DNA of 64,000 bases from NCBI RefSeq assembly GCF_043290135.1, contig NC_134702.1, forward strand, positions 195,456,491 through 195,520,490, in the 5' to 3' direction. Within the stretch, counting starts at the first letter, position 1; the number at the start of each line of letters is the position of its first letter. Source of the stretch: Rhipicephalus microplus (lineage: Eukaryota; Arthropoda; Arachnida; Ixodida; Ixodidae). Below are positions 43,808-56,193 of this stretch, piece by piece. The notes under the pieces are model-generated. The model saw nothing but the letters and a program-made list of their open reading frames with translations. It was not told where the DNA came from and ran no database searches. The translations under genes and the position numbers were made by a program.

Positions 43808-44751
43808 AGGGGCGAAGCTCCTTATGGCGTGGCTTCTGCGTCACTCGTAGTACGTAACCACCAGAGGCACATACCCGAAATAGGTATAACATTTGACCTC
43901 CAAGGTGGTGCCGCGGAGAGATTTCTTCTGTGCGTTGTTTAACAATAAAAAATAGTGCTCAATGTATATGCCAATGGCTGCTAATGGGGAATGAGAGACA
44001 GGAGCATTCGGCTTTTAGTCAACGCGCACGCTGCGATTTCCATTAGCAGCCATTGACATATACATTGAGCACTAGCGGACAAGAAAGGGTTGCTACATTA
44101 TACTCGCTGGGTGTAACCTCCTTAGTTTTAAAAAAGTTTAGCGAGCGTTGAGCCGCAGGGCTATGAATACAATGGACTAGTATATACCATGAATGAATTC
44201 GAGGTGGTAAAAGGGGGGGAAGCAGATACGAAGTGCAAGCCGTAAGAAATTAAAAGCTGAATCCTCCTGTCTCTCATTTCACATTAGCAGCCACTGGCAT
44301 GTACATTAAGCCGTATCTGACAGAAAAAGGTTGCTACGTTATACTCGCTGGGTGTAACCTCCTTGGTTTTAGAAAGGTTTAGCGAGCATTGGGCCGCAGT
44401 GCCATGAATACAGTGAACTAGTATATACCATGAACTCAAGGTGGTTGAAGGTGGGAAGTAGACCCGAAGCGCAAGCCGTAAGAAAGTGTGCGTGTGCCAC
44501 CTCTCGTTTAGTCCTTGGAATGTCCACTGAATGGCGGTGCTTCTATATGGGGAATATATGATAAAAAGATGCGAGATGGTGGGACTTGGAGTGTTGATTA
44601 GATGGACGAACGGACACACAGAAAGATGCATGGATGGACGCATGAACGGACGCCGGGGCGGATGCATGAACGAACGCAGGGATGGGCGCACGAACAGACC
44701 CATGGACGGTCACACAGACGGACGCATGGATGGACGAATGCTTCGCCCCAC
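43808..44751. repeat. Composite repeat with GGGGCGAAGC termini
   Basis: GGGGCGAAGC near 43811 and its complement GCTTCGCCCC near 44741 bound a roughly 940-bp unit that looks like a non-autonomous DNA element. Inside are a foldback (43953-43986 against 44040-44073), a direct duplication of about 240 bases (44040-44283 and 44284-44490), and a GGACGGACGCATG-type array (44600-44735). The second half matches 29495-29755. No transposase frame is present and a target duplication was not identified. Confidence 0.65.
44284..44495. repeat. Second copy of a tandem duplication
   Basis: Parallels 44040-44283: both carry CATTAGCAGCCA, GTTATACTCGCTGGGTGTAA (one base differs), TTTAGCGAGC and CTAGTATATACCATGAA. 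Similarity is high but with indels. Confidence 0.75.
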
Positions 44752-45439
44752 TCTCCATCATTTACTCCGTAGATATGCTGCCATTTTTTTGTTTACAGTG
44801 ATAGTGAAATTGACGTGTGCTACATTCATCACTAACTGCAGCAAGCACATAGTTTTAAAGGCTTGGCAGCGCTGACTGTAGTCCAAGCAAGCCGAAACCA
44901 CGCGTCGGGACATTAAAGTTAAAGGTTTTGATGACTGTACAATCGGAGTACTTTGTCTCTCATTGCTCACTAGCTGCGATTGACAAGTTATTGCATGAAA
45001 CACCCGTCCATCACTGCGTGCTTTGCATATCCCCGAGGTTTTTCACTGCCTAACGCCACAATGAGCGCCAGCGTCAACGCCGCCGTCAATGTAAGCGTTA
45101 GCTGCCGCTGCACCGCACTTACATATGATTCCCTTTGGAGGGAGACTCTGGGCTTTTAAATGCGAAGCATTTCTTAGCGAACTTCGGCGACATTGAGCGT
45201 ATCTATCTATCTAGCCGCCTACGACCTTTAGATCTCCTGACCGTTTGGATAACGGTATCGGTTCCAAACTTGTATGGTAAAACATGACTATATGACCAGC
45301 ACATTTGACTAGTCATAACAAGAAAATCATGACATGTAAGTCATGAATGTCATGATTTACATTTTTCGGACTTGATATTCTTGCGCTGGTTTCGTTCACA
45401 AGACATGCTGCAAAACTGGTATGGTGTGACATGATTGCA

Positions 45440-46090
45440 TGGCGAACACAAGAGGTATATCCTAACGGGAAAATCATGACATGCGTGTAATGTAACAACA
45501 TGACTACATACCACGCTCATGATTCACTCGTGGCCATTTCGCTAGCTTCGCATATATTAAACTTGTGTACCAGGACGTGAATAGATGACGAAGGTATGTG
45601 ACTGGTGCAAACATAGTAATCATGAGATGCGTGTCATGTAAAAACATGACTACATGCTACGCTCATATTGCACTCGCGGCCGTTTTGCTAGCTTCTCATA
45701 TACGTAATTTGGTATTACGGTACGTGAATGGATGACGAAGGTATGCAAGTGGTGCAAACATGATATTCATGAGAGGCATGTCATGTAACAATATGACTAC
45801 ATGCCACGCTCATGATGCGCTGGCAGCGGTTTCGCTATCTTAATTTATACGAAATTTGGTATAACGGGACATGAATGAATGACAAAGGTATGAGACTGGT
45901 GTAAACATGATAAACATGAGATGCGTGTCCTGTAACAACATGGCTATATGTTACGCTCGTGATGCACTCGCAGCCGTTCCGCTACCTTCACATGTGTTAA
46001 ATTTGACATTATGTGATGTCAGTAGATAACGAAAGTATGTGACTGGTGCAAGCATAATTATCTTGAGATGCGTGTCATATGAGAACATGA
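45440..46090. repeat. Tandem array, 146-148 bp units
   Basis: The unit marker CACTCG-x-GGCC or a variant is found at 45525, 45671, 45817 and 45965. Each unit also has ACATGACTACAT, GCTAGC or GCTACC, and a GATGACGAAGGTATG-like word. The copies differ from each other at many positions. Confidence 0.8.
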
Positions 46091-46574
46091 TTACCTGCCA
46101 CAGTCAAGGCGCCAATACATTCCGACAGGACGCGGTGCGCGTGCTCGCAGGTGTTTATTTTGTTGCGTCATGCCGGTGTTGTCGCGCCATGCACCAGTCC
46201 TGCCACAAACTCACAGGTACACGCCACGCAGCGTATATTTGACGCATGCTCGTTTCAGCGCATCCGGCGTCCTTCCGTCACGAAATGAGGGAGACGCAGT
46301 GTTGTCTGGGTAACGTATCGGCGCGTAAGGTAGCACGTCGCATTTTGCTCCGGTTGCCATCGAGCCACGCCGACGGACGCTGGTCGCGCTTGTCGTCAGA
46401 CTATAGAGTTCTCGCGTTTTGCTAACGTAGTCTCGCTGTATCCAGCGTGCGCCCGCGTAAGCGTTACGTTGGAGTATATTGGGCCTTTTATGATGCACTC
46501 GAGGCCGTTTCGCTACCTTTACATACAAAGTTTGGTGTTACGTGACGTCGATGGATGGTGAAGGTATTGACTGG

Positions 46575-46684
46575 TGGGGTTCAGGTTAAAGAACCCCAGG
46601 TGGTTGAAATTCCTGGAGCCCTCCACTACGGCGTCTCTCATAATTATTAGTGGTTTTGGGACGTTAAACCCCACATATCAGTCA
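46575..46684 (+). mobile_element. SINE, 5'-truncated, with target duplication
   Basis: The body and the CAGTCA tail of the common SINE, in plus orientation. GGTATTGACTGG (46563-46574) and GGTATATGACTGG (46685-46697) flank it and correspond to one stretch of the surrounding tandem repeat, so this copy entered after that repeat was in place. Confidence 0.85.
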
Positions 46685-47010
46685 GGTATATGACTGGGGC
46701 AAATATGATAAACATGAGACGCGTGTCATGTAAGGACATGACAACACGCCACGCTCACAGCGTGCTCGCGGCTGCTTCGCTAGCTCCACATATACTAAAT
46801 CTGGCATCACCTGACGTGAATATATGACGAAGGTGAACGACACATTCAAACATGATAATCATGACACGGAAGTCATGTACGGTATATTTTACCTCCACCT
46901 CGTAACGTTGTGGCGATTTGAAAGTGGCATATCAACCTTCCTCATTCGTTGCTTTGCATATGATCAATTCTCACTGTACGTGGGATCCACCAATTTTTTA
47001 TTTGACTGAC

Positions 47011-48135
47011 TTAATTGCTATGAAGCAGCCGCAGATGAACTGCTTCCAACGTGTGCAGTCTGAGCTCTTGCCTATCGGACACCGTTGAAAAACTATTTTT
47101 GTTGCTGAAGTAGACATAGTCTATGCAACCGCACACACAGTGCGCATTGTGGCTTTGCAGAAAGGCTTATAATGCTCGACTCACTATGCTTTCGTTAACG
47201 GCAAGGGCCTTTCTTTTTCCTTTCGGTGAGGAGAAAATTGAAGGCGCAGTCGTTCATGAGAGGAGGACGTTCGTAGTTGCGGTGTCTTATCGCTCCTTCT
47301 TTCCATTGCTTGGCAGAGGTCGCAGGTCAGCAATTGTTTTTTTTAAAGCAAAAATCATCAGGAGAAATCTTTTTCCCGCTTTTTAACGCACATATAATCT
47401 CCATCACGCTGTGGGTTTAACTTGTGGTCTTTTCTTCGGAAGGCCATTTGGAGCATACAAGGCATTGTGAACGTGGGCCAAGCCATTAGCCCTTACTGAG
47501 AGATAAGAAACCCGTATTCAAAAATAGGCCATGGCTCGTTCATAAAAAAACAAGAGAGAAACACTACACGACATGGTTCATAAACAAGAAGATGGGTAAC
47601 CATCTGCGTTATGAAAAAAAAAACGACTACTGCTCCAAGTGAGCTTCCTGTGGAAGTGTACTTCGATTTAACGATTGAAGGTGCCGTGGCGAGCTAATTT
47701 TGGGCTTTGGGCGAGTGAAAAAGCGGACATCTAGGCAAGCATAGAGTAGGAAACACAATAGAAGCTCGATAATTTTGCATTCTTGCACTATCAACAAATA
47801 TTGATTTGAAGAAGTATAAAGGAGACTCATTTTAGCAGTGCCAAATGGTGCACTGTTTAGCGGCAAAACTCCACTGAACTGGATGGCATGAACGCGTGCG
47901 TAAGATGGTATTATCATTTTGTTTAGGAATAAGGGCAGTTTCGGTGACTAAGTTCGACGCGCATTTAATGGACATGGAAATGAAAACAAAAGGAGGAGGA
48001 TAAATTGTATGTACTTTTCGAATCTTTGTTAGGAAAATATACCCAACCAATATATATTTGCGTTTTATCATAAAAGACTACCTTCGGAACCATTAGGTTT
48101 TCAGGTAATTATATTTCCCTTTTCCCGTAGCTTCC
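47011..48135. other. No gene recognised
   Basis: No supported coding region. The plus frame at 47123-47386 and the minus frames at 47627-48071 have no motif. Confidence 0.45.
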
Positions 48136-48138
48136 AAG

Positions 48139-48360
48139 ACAGTTTAGCTTTCACGGTGCTGGACTGCTGACGCACAGAGCCCGCGATTGAATCTCAGGCG
48201 CGGCGCCCGCAATTTCTCTAGGAAGAGAAATCGCTTGAGGCCCGTATACTCACATTTATGTGTGCGTTCACGACGGTCCAAAATTTTAGAGCCTTTCATT
48301 ATGGCTTCTCTCATAATCATATGGTGGTTTCGGGAAGTTAAATGCCAGATATTATTAGTT
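48139..48360 (+). mobile_element. SINE, full length, degraded
   Basis: tRNA-like head near 48145-48200 (GACTGCTGACGC, then GATTGAATCTC as B box), body with GAGGCCCGTATACTCA and TCTCTCATAATCATATGGTGG, and an eroded end. Plus orientation. Old copy. Confidence 0.7.
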
Positions 48361-48364
48361 CGTC

Positions 48365-49935
48365 TTGTGTGCGTCAGACTTTTTTCAGATGGGGTTCCCA
48401 GGGCCCATGCAACGCTGCAAGTGACAGGTAGGAATGTACAGTAATGACATTCACAGGAATGACAGTAATGACATAAACAATAGACACAATGCCTAGAAAT
48501 TGAAGAGTTTTAAGTGGGTCGTTTGTACAATCCTGCGGCTATAGGGAGCTCTGAATTTGTGCTGAATGTGTTCACGAAAACATGCGGCATAGCTGTGCTA
48601 CGACACTTCACTTGTATTCTTGTAATGTCAAAGTATGAATGATAAATTTTAGTATCACAGTAAATCACAACGAGCTACTTTGTTGCTTACAGAGAAATAA
48701 TCTTTGAAAGAAATTTCCGGAGGTGTTCGTCTGATTTACCACATGCCTTGCTACTTTCGGTGTGGGGTGGAATTAGAATATTTGGAATTGCAAGATTGTA
48801 CAAAAATAGCCCAGTCAGAATCAAACATATGCCCACAAAATATCGATCAACAAAATTTCGTTAAGTCACGCGTTCTTCTAGAACACCAACAGTGCTTTTC
48901 TGTTGCGCATCACAGAACTACTGTCTTGCCACGGACTGAAAAGAGGCCGCAGATCAGAGTTGAAGGCGCACAATAACCGAATGGCCGCATTCAGAATTTG
49001 TCGTTTTGAATGCCGATAGCTTTCCGTACTTAATTGTGCGCAGCTCTTCATGGCGCCGAGATTGTCATTACCTATCCACTTGAGAGGCGCACTACTCTTA
49101 ACAGAAGAATGCGTTTTTCGTGAGACTATTATTGGTGACTTTTACTGGTGAGGCGAGATTAATAACCATGACACTAATCATGCGTAGCGTAAACGGAGGG
49201 ACAATATTTACAATGTGGGGTCAACATTACGTAAGCAGAGTTCAGTCCCTCTATTGCATACCGTGCGCCAGCTTCACTGTATTGAGCAAGACGTACAGTT
49301 TTGAGAGTGGTTATCGCACAACAATGTGTTTTAACTTTTACGTTCAGAATAATAGCGCCTTAATTGTTTCTGCACGCTAAAACGCCCTGTTGCTTCACAT
49401 TACGAGGGCTAATTCTTACAAGAGCATTACATGATGTACAGCCACAGTTTTGATTTTTCCGACGTAAAAAGGAATGTGGTTCCAGGGAGGATACAAGGCA
49501 CGGTTCAGAGGCATAACCATACAAAACAATGACGCGCGTGCTGTTTGCAATCGACAAATGATGAAGGCTATGCCACAAGTTCAGAGACTCCGATACTCGT
49601 GACGTAGTTGCTTGTTGTTTGTTTAGACACAACGCGATGATCAGTAGATGTAGTGATGTGCAGCGTTTTGCGCTTAGTGGTGCGGTATAAGCACTTTGAT
49701 ATTGATATGATATATTATCTAAGATATAAACGCCGCTGATATAGATAATGTTTATGTGTCCGCATACATTTATCTCGCATTTGTTTAGCACTTAAAATAT
49801 TGCATCAGTGGTCTAAGGTCTGAAATATCAAAAACACAACTACGCTGGCAGTATAAAATACGATCACCGCGTCACGCAGAACGACCGTACGACTCTATAG
49901 TACACCTGTCGCAACGGTGAATCAGTTCCTACGGT
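48365..49935. other. No gene recognised
   Basis: AT-rich sequence with no repeat or domain I can support. Confidence 0.45.
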
Positions 49936-49939
49936 TCTC

Positions 49940-50138
49940 GGTTGCAGATCCAATGAATGCAACTTCAATCCCTGTGGCGACAATGGCATTTCGGTAGAGG
50001 CCGAATAGCACCTTACGTATATTGCGACGTGAGTGCACGTCAAAAAACACCAGGTGGTTGAAATTTTAGCAGCCGTCTACTACGGCGTCTCTCATATCAT
50101 ATCGTAGTTTCGGGACGTGAAACCTCACATGTTATTAT
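49940..50138 (+). mobile_element. SINE, degraded
   Basis: The body is clear from 50033 (GTGCACGTCAAAAAACACCAGG) to 50138; the preceding 90 bases show a weak tRNA-like head (ACTTCAATCCCTG as B box). Left limit uncertain. Confidence 0.65.
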
Positions 50139-50139
50139 T

Positions 50140-52295
50140 GTACACCTTCCTGTGACATATATAATGTTCAGCTGCGAATGTATTCCGTGTTAGATCAGCG
50201 TCATGCATAATGCACGAAACATATATTGGTTGATACTTTGCCAACAACAAGCATGACACAGTGCGGTCGTTTGCGCTTGAACAGCGCACTCTGACATGTT
50301 CTGATATGTCTATAATACTTGAGCGATCATTCATATTCTGTTTCAGTTTTTCTACGACGTCCTTAACTGTGTAGGGATGCTTCTATTTGCTCAAAAGGTT
50401 CACATGAAATGCGAGCGTACCTGATGATGCAAGTGGGCTGTGTAAAGGCAGCGCCCCAGGTACCGAGGGATACATCGCGCGCCAATAAAAGTGTCCGTTA
50501 ATCACATCGTGTTGGTGAGGGGCCTCTGTCCACGCCTTCTCCCACTGATGGTTGAAGCAGTAAAGGAATTGATAGAAGAAATAAAAATCCACTCCTTCAT
50601 GCTTTCTCTCGTGCTCACCCTCCCCAACCAAGCGTGCCAGCACGCATTAAAATTGCACAAGCTACGCGCCCGTCGCTCTAGTCATTGATGTCAACATTTT
50701 TATTTCCTTTCCTCCTAGTGAACGGCTGATCGTGGCACGGTGCTTCGAAGAAGCCGATCCCGGGATGCTTACAGAGCGTTTTTAGCCATTTGCTTTTCTC
50801 AGCCTCCCGTTCTCCCTCGGGCATTAAGCATTTTGTACCAAGCACACCACTGCCCGTCTTTGAATGTTGTTCCCTACGGTGTATACCGTGTCGACATTTG
50901 CACTTTTGCGTACGTGCGTAGGACACACGTTCTTTTTTTTGTAAAAAGACGCTTTGTCACAAAGCAGGTTTAGAGTGAATCCCTAGTGTCAAAATCGCGT
51001 ACGTGCAACATTATTGAACTTTGTTTATGGAATTTATTTAGCCTCTTTGACGTCCAACCAAGCGAGGAACAACAAAAGGAAAAGATTGGTCGACGCTGAT
51101 TAGTGAGGAGCCACTTATTTTTTTGTCTTAAAAATTTAACTAATGAAGAATAAACTAAATTTTTATATTTACATACATTGCATAAGGCGGTGTTTTTATG
51201 CCAGCATTGCTGATTATGTGCGCAGAATTGCTAAAACGCATAATTTCAAATTAGTTACTAAGTTGGCTGGAGCTATGACAAACAACATATACAAACAAAA
51301 ATGGACAATGGCCTCAGTAGTTAGGGTTTCGTTAGTGGTACCATACTAGATTTCAAAGCACGCTTTTTAGTACTATAATAAATGAATTGTTACATCAGCC
51401 ATCAATTAGGTTTTTTTTTGTTTAAACGAGGTCTTTGCTCCATACAACATGTACTTTTTAAGAACGTCAGAATGTTGCTCGTAACTTTATTCTTAAGGAG
51501 TTTCTGAACGTATAAAACCATTGCTTTAGAAAAGTGAAATTAACTGATGAAGTTGAAACGTGCCGGGCAAAGCTGAAATAACGTGGGGAGAAAAATCTAT
51601 TCATTCAAATTTGACGTGCGGTTCATTTCTTTATTACACAGCTCACAATTTGAAAGCTTCACGTATCAATGTTCAGTTCCATCATGTCGGCATCATGTAC
51701 CATCAAGCGACAGCTCTACATCAATCATGCATATTGTGTAAAGTGTTTCGGTAATGATTTAGTTTTCACACAATTTTTACAGTATTTCAACATTACACCA
51801 TACACCGCCCCTTCAGAAGTATCACATCGCACACATAATGTTGGCATGTCGAAATGCGCACATAAAGATTCTCGCCTTCTCTATCCTTCGTGTATCTGCA
51901 GGTGTCAAGGCCTTCTAGAGCTAGCTCATCAACCTTAACGGAAGAAGCGTATGCTTTTCTTTCACTAAAGAATGCTTTATTTTTTCTAAACTGAACCCAA
52001 GTTCATGTAATACATCTGTTTGCTTTCTTTCATGTAAAAAAAGTGAAAATATACAAGTGGCCTGAAGCTCAATTAAGAAACGGAAACATTAGTTCTGTCA
52101 TAATTTTCGTCAGGTTAAGGTTACGGGTTTATCTTATAAAGATATATTGAAATAATAAGTTAGGGGGTTGTTGTACAATATGCCGTATTTGGACATCCTA
52201 AAAACCAAAAAAAACTTGGTTGTTCCCTCCGTCGCCGGAGTCTGTGTAACACGAGAGAAATCATCTCACAGAAGCAGTTTACTGCATGCTATACA
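50140..52295. other. No gene recognised
   Basis: No coding region or repeat that I can support. The minus-strand frames at 50383-50926 are without recognised motif. Confidence 0.45.
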
Positions 52296-52297
52296 CC

Positions 52298-52528
52298 TCG
52301 CCGGAGCGGTCTAGTGGCTAAGGTACTCGGCTGTTAACCCTCAGGTCACGGGATTGAATCCCGGCTGCGGTGGCTGGATTTTCGATGGTGGCGAAAATGC
52401 TATATAGGCCCGTGTGCTCAGATATGGGTGCACGTTAAAGAACCCCAAGTGGTCAAAATTTCAGAAGCCCTCCACTACGGCGTCTCTCATAATCATATGG
52501 TGGTTTTGGGATGATGAGCCCCACATAT
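52298..52528 (+). mobile_element. SINE, nearly full length, split by a gypsy element
   Basis: A clear tRNA-like head (GGTCTAGTGGCTAAGG at 52308-52323 and GGGATTGAATCCC at 52350-52362) leads into the conserved body. The element is cut near its end at 52528 by the LTR and its tail continues at 57692-57703 (CTATCAATCAAT). It shows the SINE to be older than the gypsy insertion. Confidence 0.9.
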
Positions 52529-52671
52529 TGTCACGACGCAGACACAGCAGGAGTTCGATATAGAAGAGCTCACTTTAATTAAAAATGAAAGGCGCTCGTA
52601 AAGAGGACCGGGCAAGAGCTTCGTCTTCCTCTCTGGCTGTGCGAGCTCTCCTCTGCAGGTTGAATGCGGCA
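52529..52671 (-). repeat. 3' LTR of the older gypsy element
   Basis: 143 bp, TG to CA. ATTAAA on the sense strand near the middle may act as polyadenylation signal. Four mismatches with 57549-57691. Confidence 0.92.
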
Positions 52672-52684
52672 TTTGCCTCCTTCC
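52672..52684 (-). other. Polypurine tract
   Basis: GGAAGGAGGCAAA on the sense strand directly before the 3' LTR; 12 of 13 bases are purine. Expected primer site for second-strand synthesis. Confidence 0.75.
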
Positions 52685-52742
52685 AGGAAGAGCATCGACC
52701 CGATGCTCGGCTACAGAATACGCGGTGTATGTAGTTGACGTA

Positions 52743-55700
52743 TTACGCAACTCGCTCACTGCAATATGGCTTCATCCACACAACGTGTACGATTTCAAAT
52801 TTTTGAGCTCGCGAGGAACTGTCAGAGATGACCTCATAATTCACGTCACTTAGGCGCCGTATAACATTGTAGGGACCAAAGTACTTCTATAACTTTTCAC
52901 AAAGGCCGCGTCGGCGAATAGGGCTCCAGACCCACACTTTCTCGCCTGGTTGACAAGTGACGTATCAGTGTCGCAGGTTATAACGTTGTGCGTCGTAACT
53001 CTGCTGTCGGGCGATTCGCACGCGTGCTAGCTGCCGTGCCTCTTCAGCTCGTTGGGTAAAGGCTTGAACATCCGTGTCTGTATCCTCGCAGTCGTGCAGC
53101 AGCATGGCATCAAGCATTGTCGTCACTTCACGGCCATAAAGAAGACTAAATGGCGTGCTCCGTGTAGGTTCCTGCTGCGTCATATTATAGGCAAACGTCA
53201 CGTATTGTAGAACCCAATTTTTATAATACACGTCGATGTACATACTAAGCATATCAGCAATTGTCTTGTTGAGGCGTTCTGTTAAGCCGTTGGTTTGTTT
53301 GTGGTAGGAGGTAGTTTTTCGATGCGCTGCTCCACTCAACTCAAGCACTGACTTGAGTAGCATGGCCGTGAACGCGGTACCTCTGTCTGTTATTATACTT
53401 ATAGGAGCACCATGCCTCAGAACAATATTTTCAATAAAAAATCGTGCCGCATCTACTGCGGTTCCACTTGATAAAGCTTTTGTTTCTGCGTAGCGAGTAT
53501 GATAGTCCGTAGCGACAATTACCCACTTATTTCCAGTATGCGAAGTCGGATATAGTCCAAGGAGATCCATTCCGATTTGTGCAAAAGGCATGGTGGGCAC
53601 TTGAACTGGTTGCAACAATCCGGCTGGTTTTAAAGGTGGCGATTTTCGTCGTTGACAATCGAGGCACGTGCGGACGTAATGCTTTACAGTGCCTGGAAGC
53701 TTCGGCCAGTAGTACTTTTGTTGGATTCTGGCCAATGTGCGCGTGTATCCGAGGTGGCCGGAGGTTGGCTCATCGTGGCAAGCGCTCAGGATCTCATCGC
53801 GAATGGATGTCGGGACGACAAGTAAGTGGGCATTTCCGCTGGGGGCAAAGTTTTTCTTGTATAGGACACCACTGCGCAAGCAGAATGATGGCAGGCTTCT
53901 TGAAAATATCTTGGGAATGCTTGTAGACTGGCCGTTAAGAAAATTAATAAGAGGGAGCAACTCACTGTCTTCTTTCTGCTTAGACGAAATGGTGACCGTG
54001 TCGACCACTCCTAAAAATGCCATGTGATCATCTTCTGAGACATCATCTTGCTTTATAGGCGACCTGGATAAGCAATCAGTATCAGAGTGCTGTCGTCCCG
54101 ACTTATAGACGACCGTCATATCGAATTCTTGTAGGCGTAAGCTCCAGCGCGCTAGCCGACCGGATGGGTCCTTCAAGTTGGTCAGCCAGCAAAGAGAGTG
54201 GTGGTCGCTGACTACGTGGAAGGGACGGCCGTAGAGGAATAATGGGACTCGGCACGGGAAAGCGTCCTACTTGCATATGCAATCACTCTCTCGGCTGAGT
54301 CTTGCCACTGGGCGAGTACAGCGCCTAAACCTACGTTGCTGGCATCAGTGTGGATCATGGTTGGAGCGTCCTCGTCAAAATGAGCAAACACAGGGGGTGT
54401 CTGCAGGCGCTGTCGTAGAGCGTCAAATGCTGCTTGTTCCTCTTCGCCCCATAAAAATGGAACATCGTCTCTCGTTATGCGTGTTAAGGGCGACGCTATG
54501 TGCGAGAAATTGGCGAGAAATCTGCGGTAGTAGGCGCAAAGGCCAAAAAAACGTCTTACGACCTTCTTTTCTGTTGGCACCGGAAATTTTCGGACGGCGT
54601 CGATCTTGTCGGAGTCCGGACGAACACCTTCATGGCTCACCACATGTCCTAAGAATCGGAGTTCCTTGAAACCGAAATGACATTTCTCGGGTTTCAGCGA
54701 TAAGCCAGTGGACCGTATTGCTCGAAATACTAATAGCAGCCGTCTTAGATGTTCCACGAATGTTGGTGAGAAAACAATGACGTCGTCGATATATACCAGA
54801 CACGTCTGCCACTTAAGGCCTGATTAGACGGTATCCATCAGTCTCTGAAATGTTGCTGGGGCTGAGCACAATCCGAAGAGCAAGACTTTAAACTCGTAAA
54901 GCCCGTCAGGCGTAACAAAAGCAGTCTTTTCTCTGTCCCGCTCATCGACCTCGATTTGCCAATAACCACTTTTCAGGTCCATCGACGAGAAGAAGCGTGC
55001 ATGCCTCAGCCTGTCAAGTGAATCGTCAATACGCGGTAGTGGGTATACGTCTTTCTTTGTCACGCGGTTCAGCTTGCGGTAGTCCACACAGAAGCGTAAG
55101 CTGCCGTCTTTCTTCTTAACTAGCAGTATCGGTGATGCCCAAGGGCTTTTTGACGGCTGAATGATGTCATCACTGAGCATTTTCTGGACTTGTTCTTGGA
55201 TTGCTTCGCGTTCTTTCTGTGCCACGCGGTATGGGTTTTGTCGAAATGGTCTTGCCGTCTCTTTCGTTATAATTCGGTGCTTTGTCAGTGGCGTTTGATT
55301 TACCCTCGAGGTCGACGAAAAACAATCTTCAAACTGGCCGAGAATATCTATAAGACTCTGCGTTTGCGCTGGCGATAAGTCTGTGCTCACGTCGACAGGC
55401 AGCGGTGTTGAAGCGGCCGGCGTCTCTGCCTGTTGTACTGCGAAGCACTCGCGGAGTTCTACAATTTTTTCGAATTATGCAACTGTGATACCCTCTGCAA
55501 TGTGTCGACGCTCGTTGCTGAAGTTTGTCAACAGGACCTCTGCTTGCCCCGACACAACACTGACGAGACTTCTGGCAATAGCGATTCCTCGAGAGAGTAA
55601 AAGCGTCGATATTTGTTCCGCGACACCTTCTCCACTATGCTGCGTGTTACACGTGACAGAGACGAGGCGGCATGACAACGGTAGCATGGTCACGTCGTCA

Positions 55701-56193
55701 ATCACACGCATGGGCTTGCGCTGCAGCGCTGCGCTATGGTCCGCTGACAAGGTCAGTACACCGTCCGGTATATTTATAATGGCACCGTACTCCCGCAGGA
55801 AATCCATACCCAAGATTGCCTGTTTACAACACTCTGAAAGAATAACGAAGGTTGCCACGAATGATGAATCCCCGATCTTGATTCGTGCGGTGCACTTTCC
55901 GGTAGGTGTCAGCAGCTGGCCTCCGGATCCTGTAATTTGCGGCCCCGTCCATTCCATTTTTACCTTCTTGACTTGGTCGGCCAGATTCGCACTCATTATT
56001 GAAAAGTCCACACCAGTGTCGACCAGTGCGGTCACGTCGTGACCGTCAATTGAAAGTGTAATGTCGGCGGTGACAATCTCGTCTTTCGTCGGTTCATTCG
56101 GAATGTGCGGCACTTCATGCGGCGGTAATGGGAGATTTTCAAATCTTCGGCAATTCGCAACCTTCCCCCCTAAGGTCGCTGCTTTTAGTTTCC
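52743..56193 (-). pseudogene. Ty3/gypsy pol, broken
   Basis: From the frameshift site: protease (ALVDTGVDFSIM), RT split by TAA at 55475 (before RT) and TAA at 54824 just ahead of the catalytic YIDD, RNase H start (HTDASNVGLGAVL). Near 54240 the frame jumps from SRAESHYS straight to the region expected about 20 residues later, so some 60 bases were lost, probably at a short repeat. Integrase follows in 54176-52965 (CHDEPTSGHLGY, CLDCQRRK, GMDLLG, TDRGTAF, NGLTERLNKT). Further stops lie at 52965 (TGA) and near 52890 (TAG). The end reads EIVHVVWMKPYC. It cannot make a working polyprotein. Confidence 0.9.

Larger units (their letters stand above)
45100..47010. repeat. Dispersed composite repeat, copy 2, with satellite-like core
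   Basis: A long repeat region. It opens with AAATGCGAAGCATTT near 45159, continues as four tandem 146-148 base units, then a segment (46115-46490) shared with 31050-31205, then further tandem-type units, and ends with TACGTGGGATC near 46979. It is interrupted by a SINE at 46575. No coding capacity. Such DNA can spread as a satellite-carrying mobile repeat. Confidence 0.65.

Noticed and set aside
45481..46110. CRISPR-like array
   Set aside because: Units are 146-148 bp and diverged throughout, without short identical repeats and unique spacers; the genome is clearly eukaryotic.
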